A stretch of 64,000 nucleotides of DNA, taken from NCBI RefSeq assembly GCF_023078275.1, contig NC_062996.1, forward strand, positions 2,418,001-2,482,000. The letters are read 5' to 3'. The stretch comes from Leguminivora glycinivorella (lineage: Eukaryota > Arthropoda > Insecta > Lepidoptera > Tortricidae). Made by a program: the position numbers and the translations under genes. Shown piece after piece: positions 22,349 to 33,588 of this stretch. The notes under the pieces are model-generated. The model made no database searches, was not told where the DNA came from, and saw only the letters and a program-made list of their open reading frames with translations. How positions within the stretch are numbered: position 1 is the stretch's first letter; the number at the start of each line of letters is the position of its first letter.

Positions 22349-22389
22349 GGTTTTATTTCGTCCAGGGGTGTGGGGAGCATGCGGTAACT

Positions 22390-23130
22390 AACCTAACCAC
22401 AAAATTAAAATTTTGAAAAAACCCCCGACCGCGATAGAGTAGACCGATTTTCATAAAACATGGCGTTCGGGAGCTACGATGCCACAGACAGACACACACA
22501 CAGACAGACAGACAGATAGACAGACAGACAGACAGACAGTTGTGTCGTTTTTGCGTCGGGGGTAAAAAAGCTACCCAGGAGCTCCGCATCATCAAACGCT
22601 TTAACGCACGCTTGACGATTTAACACAGGGAGATGGTAATAGTACATTACGATACAAGTGCGTAAAAAAGTATCGTGCGGTACACGTGTATCGTACGACG
22701 TTTTTCAGTACAGATGAGCCTCCAAAGTTTCGACCTAGCATATAATGAACCACTTCTCGCACTAGGGCGTAAAAAAAACACCATCTGTACTGAAAAAAGC
22801 TTTGAGTAGGTGAAAAGGTCACAAGGAGGTAAATTCAAAAAGTTTCCCATGGATCTAACGTATTTCGCGATATTACATATTTTTAACCCCCGACGCAAAA
22901 ACGACGGGGTGTTATAAGTTTGACGTGTCTGTCTGTCTATCTGTCTGTCTGTTTGTCTGTCTGTCTGTGTGTGTCTGTCTGTGGCATCGTAGCTCCCGAA
23001 CGGATGAACCGATTTAGATTTAGTTTTTTTGTCTGAAAGCTGAGTTAGTCGGGAGTGTTCTTAGCCATGTTTCATCAAAATCGGTCTTGTATGTTGCGGT
23101 CGGGGGTTTTTACAAAATTTTAATTTTGTG
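22390..23130. repeat. Two inverted copies of the (TGTC)n repeat
   Basis: The minus-strand copy (22390-22570) and the plus-strand copy (22880-23130) are of the family described at 5880. Between them, about 22600-22860 is a divergent stretch with a CAGTACAGATG ... CATCTGTACTG inverted pair. Confidence 0.65.
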
Positions 23131-23756
23131 GTTAGGTTATTAAATTAAAGGGAAAATTCACACCTCCGGCTGGACTCGAACCTGCGACTTCTGCCTTTGC
23201 CGGAGCCAGCCGCGCTCGCAATTGGAGGCCTCTGTGGCCAACTGCGCCATTTTTTTTCAAAGTTATCCACCATACTTTTGTTTTAATTTGGATTTTTTTT
23301 ATGTGGTTTCCACTCAGATTCGCTAGCTCTTCCAATGCTGAATATTCTGATAGGAGAAAAAAAGTGTCCCAAGTTTTTTTCCCATTCCGTTACCATTTTT
23401 TCATACATTTTGTATGGCGGTAACGGAATGGAAAATTCGGAAAATGTATGGAATTCTTGGGACATTTTTTTTCTCCTATATGTAGTAGGTATGAATCGCG
23501 TAAAAAACACCCATGTTACAAAAAAAGTGGGGTGGACAACTTTGAAAGAATTGCCCAATTTGGGAGCGCGGCGGTTCGAGTCCTGCAAGAGGTGTCAATT
23601 TTTCAATTTTTCCTTTAATTTAAAAATTATATTAATGTATTACAGGACTCTTAATTATGCCACCAAAGTGAACGCGTTGTTAGGAGAAATGCTTTTTAAG
23701 TGTCTTTAAAGAAAGTCCTTCAGAGGTTTTTAAATTACTGTGTTTAATGTTCTTTT
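23131..23756. repeat. tRNA-like fragment and a hairpin MITE
   Basis: About 23160-23260, in reverse complement, carries ATGGCGCAGTTGGCCACAGA and a box B-like GGTTCGAGTCC; part recurs near 23570. At 23351-23478, TAGGAGAAAAAAAGTGTCCC pairs with GGGACATTTTTTTTCTCCTA, with GGTAACGGAATGG paired inside. No exon is supported. Confidence 0.5.
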
Positions 23757-24165
23757 TAGGGTTCCGTAGTCAACTAGGAACCCTTATAGTTTCGCCATGT
23801 CTGTCTGTCCGTCCGTCCGTCGGCGGATAATCTCAGTGACCGTTAGCCAACGACCGTTAGCACTAGAAAGCTGAAATTTGGTACCAATATGTATAGGTAT
23901 TTAAAAATGAATAAGGGTTTACGAAAATCGTTTTTTGATAATATTAATATTTTCGGAAATAATCCCTCCCTAAAAAAAGTGTGTCCCCCCCCCTCTAACT
24001 TTTGAACCATAGGTTTAAAAATATGAAAAAAATCACTAAAGTAGAACTTTATAAAGACTTTCTAGGAAAATTATTTTGAACTTGATAGGTTCAGTAGTTT
24101 TTGAAATAAATACGGAAAACTACGGAACCCTACACTGAGCATGGCCCGACACGCTCTTGGCCGTT
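23757..24165 (-). repeat. GGTTCCGTAG-type interspersed repeat, minus-strand copy
   Basis: It opens AGGGTTCCGTAGTCAACTAG, carries a short TCCG microsatellite and closes with ACGGAACCCTACACTGAGC and CGACACGCTCTTGGCCG, the mirror of 17617-18168. Confidence 0.75.
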
Positions 24166-24179
24166 TTTTTTTTTAAATG

Positions 24180-24360
24180 GGCTTACTCTTGGCCACAGAC
24201 TAGCCAAAGGCAAAGACGTGGCCTACGATGGAGTGAGCTCGCCCAGAAGATGCCTGTTCACCCTTGATTGCCGGGTTATATGAGCTCTGAAATATAGCCT
24301 CCGGCAAGGAATTACACCAAGTTCGAGTTCTGTTGAAGATTGTGTCCTAGAAAAACTTAA
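24180..24360. repeat. Probable LINE 3' fragment
   Basis: CCCAGAAGATGCCTGTTCAC and TAGCCTCCGGCAAGGAATTA resemble the untranslated tail of an insect LINE. No protein can be read from it. Confidence 0.35.
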
Positions 24361-24469
24361 TCAAGCACACTGTCAACCTTAGTTTAGTCCACACTTTACA
24401 CCACCACCGAACTAAAATTTACGCCAACTAAATTAAGAAAGGAAAGCCAGCCGTTAGGTAATTTTCACG

Positions 24470-24745
24470 GCTCCTCCGATTGGCTATTACGCTAATTATT
24501 AGATCATTTCCCGGGCGCCGATTGGTCGGTCTGGCCCCGCCCCCGCGCCTTATGACACGCAGTGTCATAGAATGTAACTATCGTTTTGAATTGTTAATGA
24601 AGTGTTATTAACGGTTCGGGTGGGTTCTTTGTTGGGGGCACTTTGCTAATATTTGCTTTTTTTGTTAAATTGTTTGTTGTTGTGATTGTACGGTGTGTAC
24701 AGGGCTTAAATGAATATGTAAAGTCAATACGGGTAAGTATAACCA
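24470..24745 (+). promoter_or_regulatory. Promoter-like region with a possible noncoding first exon
   Basis: Two inverted CCAAT boxes (CGATTGG at about 24476 and 24519) and a GC box (GGCCCCGCCCCC at about 24533) lie in a locally CpG-rich patch. About 190 bp further on is a consensus donor, ACGG|GTAAGTAT, at 24733. This is the pattern of a host promoter and a 5'-UTR exon on the plus strand. Which gene it would serve is unknown; the plus-strand exons at 33540 and 44252 are candidates only. Confidence 0.35.
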
Positions 24746-24786
24746 GCCTACGCATTCGATTCTAGCAAAGAGGATCGAGTATTATA

Positions 24787-25084
24787 GGCAGCGTTCCCAC
24801 TTATGCGTCGCGTGTCTCGGGGCGCGCAAGGGGCGTCCGCGCCACGCCGCTTAAGTGTAATTCAAAAAACGTCTCCTCAGTACATTTTGTATAGGAAAGA
24901 CGTAAGACGCGCCCCAGGTGGCGTGGCGGCGGCGGGGCGCGCGCCGCGCCGCTTGGCGGCGCGCCTTACGTCCTTCCTATACAAAATGTACTGAGGAGAC
25001 GTTTTTTGAATTACACTTAAGCGGCGTGGCGCGGACGCCCCTTGCGCGCCCCGAGACACGCGACGCATAAGTGGGAACGCTGCC
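24787..25084. mobile_element. GC-rich hairpin MITE, about 298 bp
   Basis: GGCAGCGTTCCCACTTATGC pairs exactly with the right end, and pairing continues for more than 120 bp on each side around a GC-rich centre (GGCGGCGGGGCGCGCG). Its flanks match a MITE-free copy of the host repeat at about 18371-18510, so the insertion borders can be read directly. Confidence 0.9.
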
Positions 25085-25878
25085 ATAGAGAGTTACTGTC
25101 AAAGTAAAACGTGTCATCACAGTGCATAGATTGCTATCTCTTGAGACACAAGCTTAAAACTTTTGAACCTCAGTTTTGACAATTTGGCCCATATTCTAGT
25201 AATGAGCAGGCACACTGACATTTTATCCCGCCAGGCGGCGCCTGTGTTAGTGCCTAGGCATGTCACTGTCATTCATATGTGAGAGAGAGAAAATAAATAT
25301 CACCTTCTCGTTCTCACATATGACATTCCTTATTTGTGCAATAGACTAATAAGGTGGCGCCATCTGTCACAACTTTTGAGTGTGCCTCCTCATTTTTGTG
25401 AGTTCATATATTTCCTTCTTGAGTTTGGTAGTAAATAAGTGAATAAAATAATACTAAATAGCTATTACTGAGTGTTAAAACTAGACTCCGGTAGTTGTTA
25501 TTGTTATTTTGTAATTTAATATTTAATTTGTGAAGATGCCGTAACACCTGTGGTGAGATGAGACAATGAGCGACGTGATTAGCGACTATCAAAAGTTTAC
25601 ATGAGTTATTTTATTTATTCTTCCTTCATTTCACAATACACACTATCCCCTACCCAATCCAATAGCACTAGACCTTACTCATAGTGTTGTGTTCCTGCCG
25701 GTGAGTAAGGCTGTCAGAGCTCAATGAGGGTACAGTGTGCTGACGACGGGAGGACCTACGGAACTAAACTTGTTCCGTCTATTGTCCCTTGAGTCGTCGG
25801 CACCTCGAACCCTCCTTAGAAATAAGTACACCGCTAAAAGGTATGTACAAGTTTCTAATGGGTCAGCGACGCGCATGT
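25085..25878. other. Noncoding DNA, repeat fragments
   Basis: The first 115 bp continue the host repeat of the MITE. About 25640-25830 (TTCCTGCCGGTGAGTAAGGC, CTTGAGTCGTCGGCACCTCG) looks like a minus-strand LINE fragment. No exon is supported. Confidence 0.4.
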
Positions 25879-26190
25879 GACACCCCTGGAGTTGCAGGCG
25901 TCCATAGGTTACGGTGACCGCTTTCCGTCATGTAGACCGTATACTTGTTTGCCAAGTGGTATTAAAAAAAAATGGCGCAGTCGGTAGGATACACTTCTAA
26001 ATATTAATAAATTTAAAAATAAATAAGACACTGCGTGACACCCCTGGAGTTGCAGGCGTCCATAGGTTACGGTGACCGCTTTCCTTCATGTGGACTGTAT
26101 ACTTGTTTGCCAAGTGGTATTAAAAAAAAATGGCGCAGTCGGTAGGATACACTTCTAAATATTAATTTATTTAAAAATAAATAAGACTAT
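25879..26190. repeat. Direct duplication, 158-bp unit
   Basis: GACACCCCTGGAGTTGCAGG ... TATTAAAAAAAAATGGCGCA ... AATAAGAC occurs twice in a row with few differences. The GCGGTCACCGTAACCTATGG core (reverse strand) also occurs at about 27841-27960, 28525-28650 and 44980-45105. Confidence 0.8.
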
Positions 26191-26299
26191 GCAGCACGAA
26201 CAAATTTTACATCACGACTTCTCGGTCTGTAAAATTTACCTTAAAGAGATCCAAGACGTATTTCCAAAAACAAAAATGTCACAACATTAATACACCATA

Positions 26300-26745
26300 C
26301 ATGTAATAATGTACAATCTCTCACCTCAGGATGCCGAAGACCGGGCAAAGTGGAGAAGGCTGAGTAGGAAAGCGGACCCTGACGCTAGGCCGGAAAACGC
26401 TAGGTTGAAGAAGAAAAATGTGAACAACATGATTCTGGGACTGACAGTTAATCGGCGGCCGACCCTGCTGGCCGAGCCGCGCGCTCGAACGCAACTCCTT
26501 CGCCAGGCCCCTTTCACGCGCGCACTCCGGACCATCAATCGAGTAGCGATCGAGTTAGATATATTCTCTTGTTCTCTGAACGAATTCACAAAGGCTACGC
26601 TATATGTTTTGTGCTACGGCAATGTATAAAATGTTGTGTAAATTTCCATACTATCGTATTAGGATGCCCTGTTATTGATAGTTTATGTGTATGTAATAAA
26701 TAAATAAAAATAAAATAAATAAAATAAAAATCAAAATACGATTGA
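26300..26745 (+). pseudogene. LINE 3' end with (AAATAAAA)n tail
   Basis: The frame reads DAEDRAKWRRLSRKADPD, the usual last residues of a LINE polyprotein in moths (…DRxKWRRLxRxADPA). It is followed by an untranslated stretch and an ATAAATAAAAATAAAATAAA tail at about 26695-26735. The RT and endonuclease domains are missing, so this is a 5'-truncated copy. Confidence 0.65.
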
Positions 26746-29009
26746 CAGTGTAGCTTCTAAAAGTATTTTCGAGCACCCTTGTCTGCCACCCTGAAGTGTG
26801 AACGAACCTTAAGAGTGTTACATTTTTGACTCATAGTAAATGGTTTTTGGTTACAAAGGAAAGTGTGTCTAATAAAACACCCAACGAAGGCAATATGGCG
26901 GCGTGGCAATGACGCCGTGTGCGGGTAACAGCACAGCGACGTGAGTGGAGACGAAATATATATTAGATTAAAAGAAAATTATTAGTGATCAAAATAAGTA
27001 TATTCATTATTTTCAAGAACAATTTACATGATAACCCCCTTATTCATAAAAAGGTTACAGAGATGATTAGTTAAAAGTGTTTTGTCTTTTTCTCACAAAT
27101 ACATGACAGACAATGACAAACGATTATTAGCTAATTCAGGTTTACAAAGCGTTTATGAATGAGTCTGTTTCTGTAATGAAATTTACTCACAAAATAAATT
27201 GATAAGCATGGATTTTATCCTGTACCTACAGTAAATCCCCACCCCTCCCTCACCCGTTGACGAGAAGCGATATATAACATTCAAAACGTTTCAATGTATT
27301 TGCGACATAAACCGGTTCCATATTAACCACCGGTTTTTTTAATTAATTCCAAATTTTTGTCACATTTTAATTTTAATGTAATAGAACCGAGCGAAACTCG
27401 GTCGCCCTGATACTTGAATATTTATGATTCAAAATCATCATTTATCTATAGGTCATTTCTAGCAGCCAGCTCAAGATATCAAGTTAAAATTTGTATGAAT
27501 TACTTTGCACTCTTGTGGATAAAACGCAATTTTTCTATCTGTTTTCGAATAGCAAGGTAAGCCTTTACCAGTTGGTGTGGTGAAAATTAAATTATTTCTT
27601 TGTATTTCAAGGTATATCCTACCGACTGCGCCATGTATTGTGTAATACACGTAAGCTAGTGACTTTTTTTTGTATGAATAGGTAGACGTTTGACCACGAT
27701 CACACCTGATGGTAAGTGATGATGCGGTCTACGGTGGAGCATGCTTACCTATGAGATACCTATTTACTCTCGCTTTAAAGACTGAATAGGTTTCTATCAA
27801 ATAGCGTCATAATGAAAAACCAACAGTTTTTTATACCACATCGGTGGCAAACAGGTATACGGCCCGCCTGATGGAAAGCGGTCACCGTAACCTATGGACG
27901 CCTTCAACTCAAGGGGTGTCACATGCACGTTGCCGACCCATTAGAAACTTGTACATTCTTTTGAAGGACCCCATACTGTAGCACCTTTATGCTACCTTCT
28001 TGATTGAGAATTACTCATATTCACACCATAAATTGTTACAGGGTATAACTCGTTACATGACCTATTTAAGCTCAATTATTTTAACCCAAAGCTTACTCCA
28101 TGGCTCCCCTGTTCTTGATCGAGGTAATTGCTAGCTGATCACTATTTAACCGCACGGTGAGGACACACGGTTGTTCCTATTGAACGATTAACTCATACAT
28201 ACATAAATAAATAAATATTATAGGACATTTTTTACACAGATTGACTGAGCCCAATGGTAAGCCTAAGGCTTGTTTTGTGGGTACTCAGACAACGATATAT
28301 AGTAATACTAGCTTCTGCCCTCGGCTTCGCACGCGTTAAAAAAAGACAAAAAGTAGCCTATGCCACTCTCTATCCCTTCAATTATCTCCACTTAAAAACG
28401 CTCGTAGATAATATATCTTTATCGCTCTAGCTTTTGAAATAAAACTATGGAAACGGATTAAATCGCGTATAATGAATTTAAAATACATCCCGACATTCAT
28501 TATACGCGATTTAATCCGTTTTTTTTTTAAATACTACGTCGGTGGCAAACAAGCATACGGCCCGCCTGATGTAAAGCGGTCACCGTAACCTATGGACGCC
28601 TGCAACTCAAACAGTGTCACAAGCGCGTCGCCACCCTATTAGAAACCATAGTTTTATTTCATGAGTATTTATCGCGGTAACCGAAGACAATATTACTAGC
28701 TTTTGTCCGCGGCTTCGCTCGCGTTAGAAAAAGACAAAATGTAGTCTATGTCACTTTCCATCCCTTCAACTATCTCCACTTAAGAAATCACGTCAATTCG
28801 TCGCTCCGTTTTGCCGTGAAAGACGGACAAAATAACAGACACACACACACACACACTTTCCCATTTATAATATTAGTATGGGCCTATTTCGATAGCGACA
28901 GAACAATACAAAGTTTATGGGGTGAGCACACACGTGGTGGTTCACACGCCGACACCTGCCCAACATTTGTGATACAACTTGTTTGGTTTACTTAAAATAT
29001 CCATACTTA
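26746..29009. other. Repeat mosaic without a gene
   Basis: About 27440-27620 is the GTGGATAAAACGC ... CCTTTACCAG repeat. About 27690-27790 matches the split repeat at 11775-12125. About 27841-27960 and 28525-28650 are CGGCCCGCCTGATG ... GTCACCGTAACC repeats. About 28308-28400 and 28695-28880 are CTAGCTTTTGTCCGCGGCTT repeats, and 28440-28520 has the inverted pair CGGATTAAATCGCGTATAAT. No exon is supported. Confidence 0.5.
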
Positions 29010-29555
29010 GCCCGTGTGGTGACGGGTTAAGACCGGGGGTAAGACGACCGGTCTGGCTCAGTCGGTAGTGACCCTGCCTGCTGAGCCGCGGTCCTGGGTT
29101 CGAATCCCGGTAAGGGCATTTATTTGTGTGATGAGCACAGATATTTGTTCCTGAGTCATGGATGTTTTCTATGTATATAAGTATGTATTTATCTATTTAA
29201 GTATATCGTATATCGTCGCTTAGCACTCATAGTACAAGCTTTGCTTAATTTGGGGCTAAGTTGATCTGTGTAAGGTGTCCCCAATATTTGTTATTTGTTT
29301 GTTGTTGTTATTTGTTAAGAATTTTACCACCCCCTTTCTTCCCGTGGGTGTCGTAGAAGGCGACTGAGGGACATGGGTTAAATTGTGGCGTAGGCGAGAG
29401 GCTGGCAACCTGTCACTGCAATGTCACACTTTCGTTTTCTATCGACCCCTTATTTGCCAAGAGTGGCACTGAAACTTGAGTAGTTTCATGTGCTCTGCCT
29501 ACCCCTTCATGGGATACAGGCGTGATTGTATGTATGTATCCATACTTATGCTTAC
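29010..29555 (+). mobile_element. tRNA-derived SINE inserted into a (TATG)n-tailed repeat
   Basis: The outer repeat (CCCGTGTGGTGACGGGTTAA ... CAGGCGTGATTGTATGTATG) is the family of 9371-9655. It is split at about 29028-29317 by a SINE with box A-like TGGCTCAGTCGGTAGTGACC, box B-like GGTTCGAATCCC and a TTATTTGTTTGTTG tail. GGTTAAG before and TGTTAAG after look like its target duplication. Confidence 0.75.
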
Positions 29556-30242
29556 GTCGAGTTCATAAATAGATGCACATTTTTTCACCTTATTGAGTAA
29601 TCTCTTGCGTATAGGCTACTAGACTCATATCGAATTAGGCACAATAAATTATTGTCTTCTATAGTATTTGACATAAAACAACAATATTTATAGATTTTGG
29701 GTATCAAAAGTTTATAATGACTGGCGTATTTTCGATTAAACGTGTGTGTAATCTTTTATTTATTTTGGCCACCGAAAACGCTGTCAACGATGTAGTAATG
29801 TCATTGAATTCAAACCTTATTGCATGTCAAAACAATCACTGACATCAGGGAGACTAGAGATAAGGAGGAAAGTCTGTCGAAGTAGAACCAAGAATATTAT
29901 ATACCATGGATTTTGCGTGCCGACCAATGAGTTGAAGCCAGGTTCATTCACCTTTACTCCTATGTTCTATCTCTTTCCGACACTGTGATGTATTGCCAGA
30001 TTAGTTACTAAAAAAACGTATAAAACATTCTTCAATCAAATTGACTTACTTTTCTTTGTATTATACGAAAAAAAACTCAATCAAAAACCTTATTTCTCCG
30101 GTATTTACCTCCTGCGTACTATGGGAACACTAATAATAAAAAAATATGCCCGATATGTCAGAATTGTCAAAAGTCATTCACCGATTCAGATATTTATTTT
30201 GCGAAATAAACGTTTTTCGACGATTTACTTAAGTTCTGCGCT

Positions 30243-30792
30243 ATGTATTGCATAGTGAACCATTGTGGAAGTAAATGGAAACCGAAATCCGACGTAAAAT
30301 TTCACAAGTAAGTACTTATTTTACCAAAATGTTCATAAACCTCGCTGGCAATAAATTTTCTGCTATTTTGCTTGTAATCTTGGTTAGTTCTTATCATTAT
30401 ATTGTTTTCATTGTCTCAAATTATATCAAAATTCCCACGAATAGGTTTAGAACGATAAATATGACCTTTAAAGAAAAATAATGCTATGTGTGGTTTTACG
30501 ACTAGGGTGACCAATCTTTTTTCTTGCATGGTATTTACTCTTATTGAATGGAGCTAAATCTATCAACTTGGTACGGTTTCTATGTTCATAGTTCATATCA
30601 CAGTATAATAATACCAACTTTATTGTTTATGTCTTTACAATTAACATGAATAATATTAAACTTTTCAGTGTTCCAAAAGATGAAGGAAGGAGGCAGCGTT
30701 GGCTGTCGATTGTACCGATAAAAGAAAATGTTTCAGAGCGTTCGACAATTTGCAGATTTCCACTTTAAGCCTGAAGATTATGACACAGAAAG
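30243..30792 (+). pseudogene. THAP-domain transposase remnant, two exons, frameshifted
   Basis: Exon 1 (30243-30307) starts MYCIVNHCGSKWKPKSDVKF with the first two zinc ligands C3 and C8, and ends at the donor GTAAGT. After a 361-bp intron with a TTTTCAG acceptor, exon 2 (from 30669) gives NVPKDEGRRQRWLSIVP, with the THAP tryptophan, and then TIC. The final Cys-x2-His pair is disrupted by one extra base at about 30755-30760; the next frame continues HFKPEDYDTE. THAP fingers (C2CH) bind DNA in P transposases and in host THAP proteins. The coding sequence runs straight into an unrelated repeat at about 30793. Because the domain lies inside inverted repeats with a target duplication, I read it as the transposon's own transposase and not as a host gene. 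Confidence 0.7.
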
Positions 30793-31025
30793 AAATTTTA
30801 AAAATCGGTCCAGTAACGACGGAGATATCGTGGCATAAACATTAAATTGAGATACATATATATATATATATATACATGCGAAGAGAATTGAAATACGTAC
30901 GAATTGAGAACCACCTTCCTTGAGATTTGGGGCGGCGCTTAAAAATAAAGATACTGTTTTAAAACGTCCTAGTATTTCATTATTTCCCCATTGACAAATA
31001 CTTCCCTTATATTTTTGTGGCTATT

Positions 31026-31465
31026 CCCACTAGTTACCACCAAGTTTTTACCTGTCCTAACTACTGGGATTTTCCCACATTGTTAATTACCACACCGGGG
31101 GTTGATAGCTACTGGGATTAGTTTTCCCAGTAGTTACTACCAAAATATTATTGTGATAGTTTAAAGTGACTGAAACATTTTTTAATAAATACAGGTGTCA
31201 GTAAAAGAAAAGTTATATTTTAAGCCTCGTGTTGCAACACTCACCACGCTCTTAGGCTCCCCACAGACAGTCTTAAAAATTCATAATCTTAAAAAAAACT
31301 TGTATGCAATCTGACAGTTCAAACTGACACTGACAAGACACTGACAGATCTGAACTGTCAGATTGCATACAAGTTTTTTTTAAGATTATGAATTTTTAAG
31401 ACTGTCTGTGGGGAACCTTATTCTGGAACGGTTCTGAAAAAAAAATCCCAGTAGTTTACCACTGG
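31026..31465. repeat. Five CCCAGTAGTTACYACC motifs in both orientations
   Basis: CCCACTAGTTACCACC (31026), reverse copies around ACTACTGGGATT (31059) and CTACTGGGATTAG (31109), CCCAGTAGTTACTACC (31126) and CCCAGTAGTTTACCAC (31447) lie in the right half of the P-like element, the last one beyond the inserted MITE. They may be subterminal transposase-binding repeats. Confidence 0.55.
31255..31417. mobile_element. Hairpin MITE with TTA target duplication
   Basis: GGCTCCCCACAGACAGTC pairs with GACTGTCTGTGGGGAACC, and pairing continues through AATTCATAATCTTAAAAAAA and TGCAATCTGACAGTTC, about 70 bp per arm. TTA flanks it on both sides (31252-31254, 31418-31420), the duplication type of PIF/Harbinger elements. 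Confidence 0.8.
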
Positions 31466-31953
31466 AAAAAACTGTACGGTATTTTGTGGCGTAAGGCAAA
31501 GTAACTGCAGAGTGGTATAGAAATGGACCTTATTGGCGGTTGACAAATTAGTAAGGTGCATTAGAGTAATTCCGAATGACAGAAATGTTCAGATAATTCC
31601 GAAAGGGGAATCTTGATATGACGGAAATAATGGTGATTTCTATGCGACTTTCCTAATTAGACGACTTTCGGAATTGCCCTAATGTACCTTACTTTTTGAG
31701 TTTGTGAGGATGGATGTTCACTTTCGTGATAAAACGATTGATCGGATTTGAATTTAATAAGTTACAAAATTAATCAGTCGTATAAACGTAATACGTCAAA
31801 TTCCGCGGGATATCCCTAATGTATGCTTAATCATGGACACTCTAAAGAAAGAGATGCAAGACCGGCGTGACGTAATTCAAGGTCAAATTTTCTGGCTTCA
31901 ACGTAATGTTCGGCACGCAATATCCATGGTATATAATATTCTTGAAGTAGAAC

Positions 31954-33539
31954 AGTCGCAAAAATGACCGGCTGAGGCCTTGTAATTGCAGTTACAAATC
32001 TCTCCGCTTGGAGCGCATGTCTCGCTCAATGATCAGCGATGTGAGATGACATTAGACGTTCTTTTCTCTAGGCTGATTTCGTCAGACTGAGCAAGTCAAG
32101 ACGTAGTCCCACGGTAGTGCGCTGGCTTCGTACGCAGATGTTCTCGGGTTCGATTCTGACAGCGATCTTTGTGCTTTTTATTTTTTTTTATACATTAATT
32201 TTCTTTTTGTGTATTTTATTTGTGTTTATTTATTGTTTTATTCATACAAATGTTAACTTAAGCCCTTTTACATTGTTTGCCCCATCTTAGGATTCTTCGG
32301 TAATGTTGTAAGTCTTGCGAATAGAATTTCGAAAAGTTCTAACAAAACAAAATATTTTTGGACATTAAAAAAATAAAATATTTCAAGAAAAATATTAGTA
32401 GAAAAAAATAAAATAGGTCTCATCAGGATTTGAACCCGGGACCTCTTGCTCCGTAGGCGGGGTCACTACCGAGAAGGCAAAGAGATTGTCAAACCCTTAT
32501 GCACCTGCGATTGCAGCGCCACCTATCTTTTCTTTTATATGTGCACTTCTGATACTTAAAGCTTTCGCTCCTTATATTTCTAATCTCCATAACTGACATA
32601 TTGAACTTTATGCCTTCATACTTAAAAAGTCAGAAAATATTGTTTTCGATGATACCTGATGCACAGACAATCTATAGATTAACATGACTGTGTTGTTTTC
32701 GCCTCATTACGTAAAAGTATATTTTAAAAATATTTTTTTCTGTTTTTAAGTTATAATAAAAGTAGCCTATTGGTGCGACAGAACCAGACTACCTTTCTGC
32801 GGCGTTTCGTTTTCGTTTCGCGTCGCAAAAATGCCATTCAGCTACGGAGCTTCATGGCTGTGTAGAATCGGTACAACCACGCGCAACTCGCCTTGTGACC
32901 TCAGGCTAATTAATCTTTGTGTTGTGATACGCCATTCTACACGGTTTGTCGATAACATACATACATACATAAAATCACGCCTGTATCCCATAAAGGGGTA
33001 GGCAGAACACATGAAACTACTAAAGCTTCAGTGCCACTCTTGACAAATAAGGGGTTGAAGAAAACTAAACTGTGACATTGCAGTGACAGGTTGCCAGCCT
33101 CTCGCCTACGCCACAATTTAACCCATATCCCATAGTCGCCTTCTACGACACCCACGGGAAGAAAGGGGGTGGTGAAATTCTTTACCCGTCACCACACAGG
33201 CAATAAAGGTTAAAGGTTTGTCGATAAAGGTTACTTTATCATTAATTGTACACAAACCCTGGCTTTCAAACGTACTAATAAATGCATAAGTGTATCCGAG
33301 AGGCAGCCGAGAGGCAACGGGTCGGAAAACAAGTATTCAAAAATAAAACCTCTTTGACGATATTGCAGCCAAATGCCATAAAACTGAACAAAAAATCAAC
33401 TGTCAAGCACATTCCAAAACACGAAACGATTTTTTTCCAAATGACATTTGTCATCCACCAAGAAAATTACACAAACCAAAAACTTAATTTTCCACAATAT
33501 CCAGTAAAAAAATTAATTTAATTTGTAACTAATTGTGAA
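31954..33539. other. Repeat mosaic and presumed upstream region of the next gene
   Basis: About 32095-32155 is the tRNA-like head seen at 12005. About 32410-32475, in reverse complement, carries GGGTTCAAATCC, another tRNA-like tail. About 32770-32846 is the right half of a CGTAGCC-type MITE. 32950-33200 is a minus-strand copy of the repeat at 9371-9655. From 33210 to 33539 the sequence looks unique and could hold the promoter and 5' UTR of the gene at 33540. Confidence 0.45.
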
Positions 33540-33588
33540 ATGCTAAACATGAGGCTATCGAAACTCGGATTAAATCTTCGTGCAAATG
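33540..33588 (+). CDS. Predicted first coding exon of a small, possibly mitochondrial protein
   Basis: An ATG opens 16 codons, MLNMRLSKLGLNLRAN, plus one base, and meets a consensus donor, ATG|GTAAGTTTTC. The peptide has basic and hydrophobic residues and no acidic ones, as in mitochondrial presequences. Its 1-base overhang fits the 2-base lead of the terminal exon at 36702, giving an in-frame protein of about 128 residues. The 3.1-kb intron between them is filled with nested repeats. The pairing rests on phase, strand and splice signals only; another exon could lie between. Confidence 0.45.

Larger units (their letters stand above)
29889..31944. mobile_element. P-element-superfamily-like DNA transposon (decayed)
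   Basis: The ends are inverted repeats starting CAAGAATATTATATACC. The first 23 bp are identical; after one mismatch TTGCGTGCCGA agrees, and TTGAAGCCAG agrees further in, giving about 53 bp in all. The direct repeat AAGTAGAAC flanks it at 29880-29888 and 31945-31953, an 8-9 bp target duplication; 8 bp is known for the P and hAT superfamilies. Inside, a two-exon THAP domain (30243-30792), the DNA-binding domain at the N-terminus of P transposases, points to P rather than hAT. No catalytic part remains, so the copy is internally deleted. It has been invaded by a repeat tail (about 30800-30955) and a hairpin MITE (31255-31417). The class call is an inference from the THAP domain, termini and duplication together. 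Confidence 0.65.

Noticed and set aside
24787..25084. A long hairpin RNA gene
   Set aside because: The perfect palindrome has MITE ends, and an empty site exists at about 18371. No sign of independent transcription was seen.
26326..26589. Minus-strand 87-codon frame as a gene
   Set aside because: It lies opposite the LINE C-terminal frame, which has recognisable residues and an A-rich tail.
30243..30792. THAP domain as a host gene
   Set aside because: It lies inside inverted repeats with a target duplication, is frameshifted and runs into a repeat. A transposon origin explains all three.
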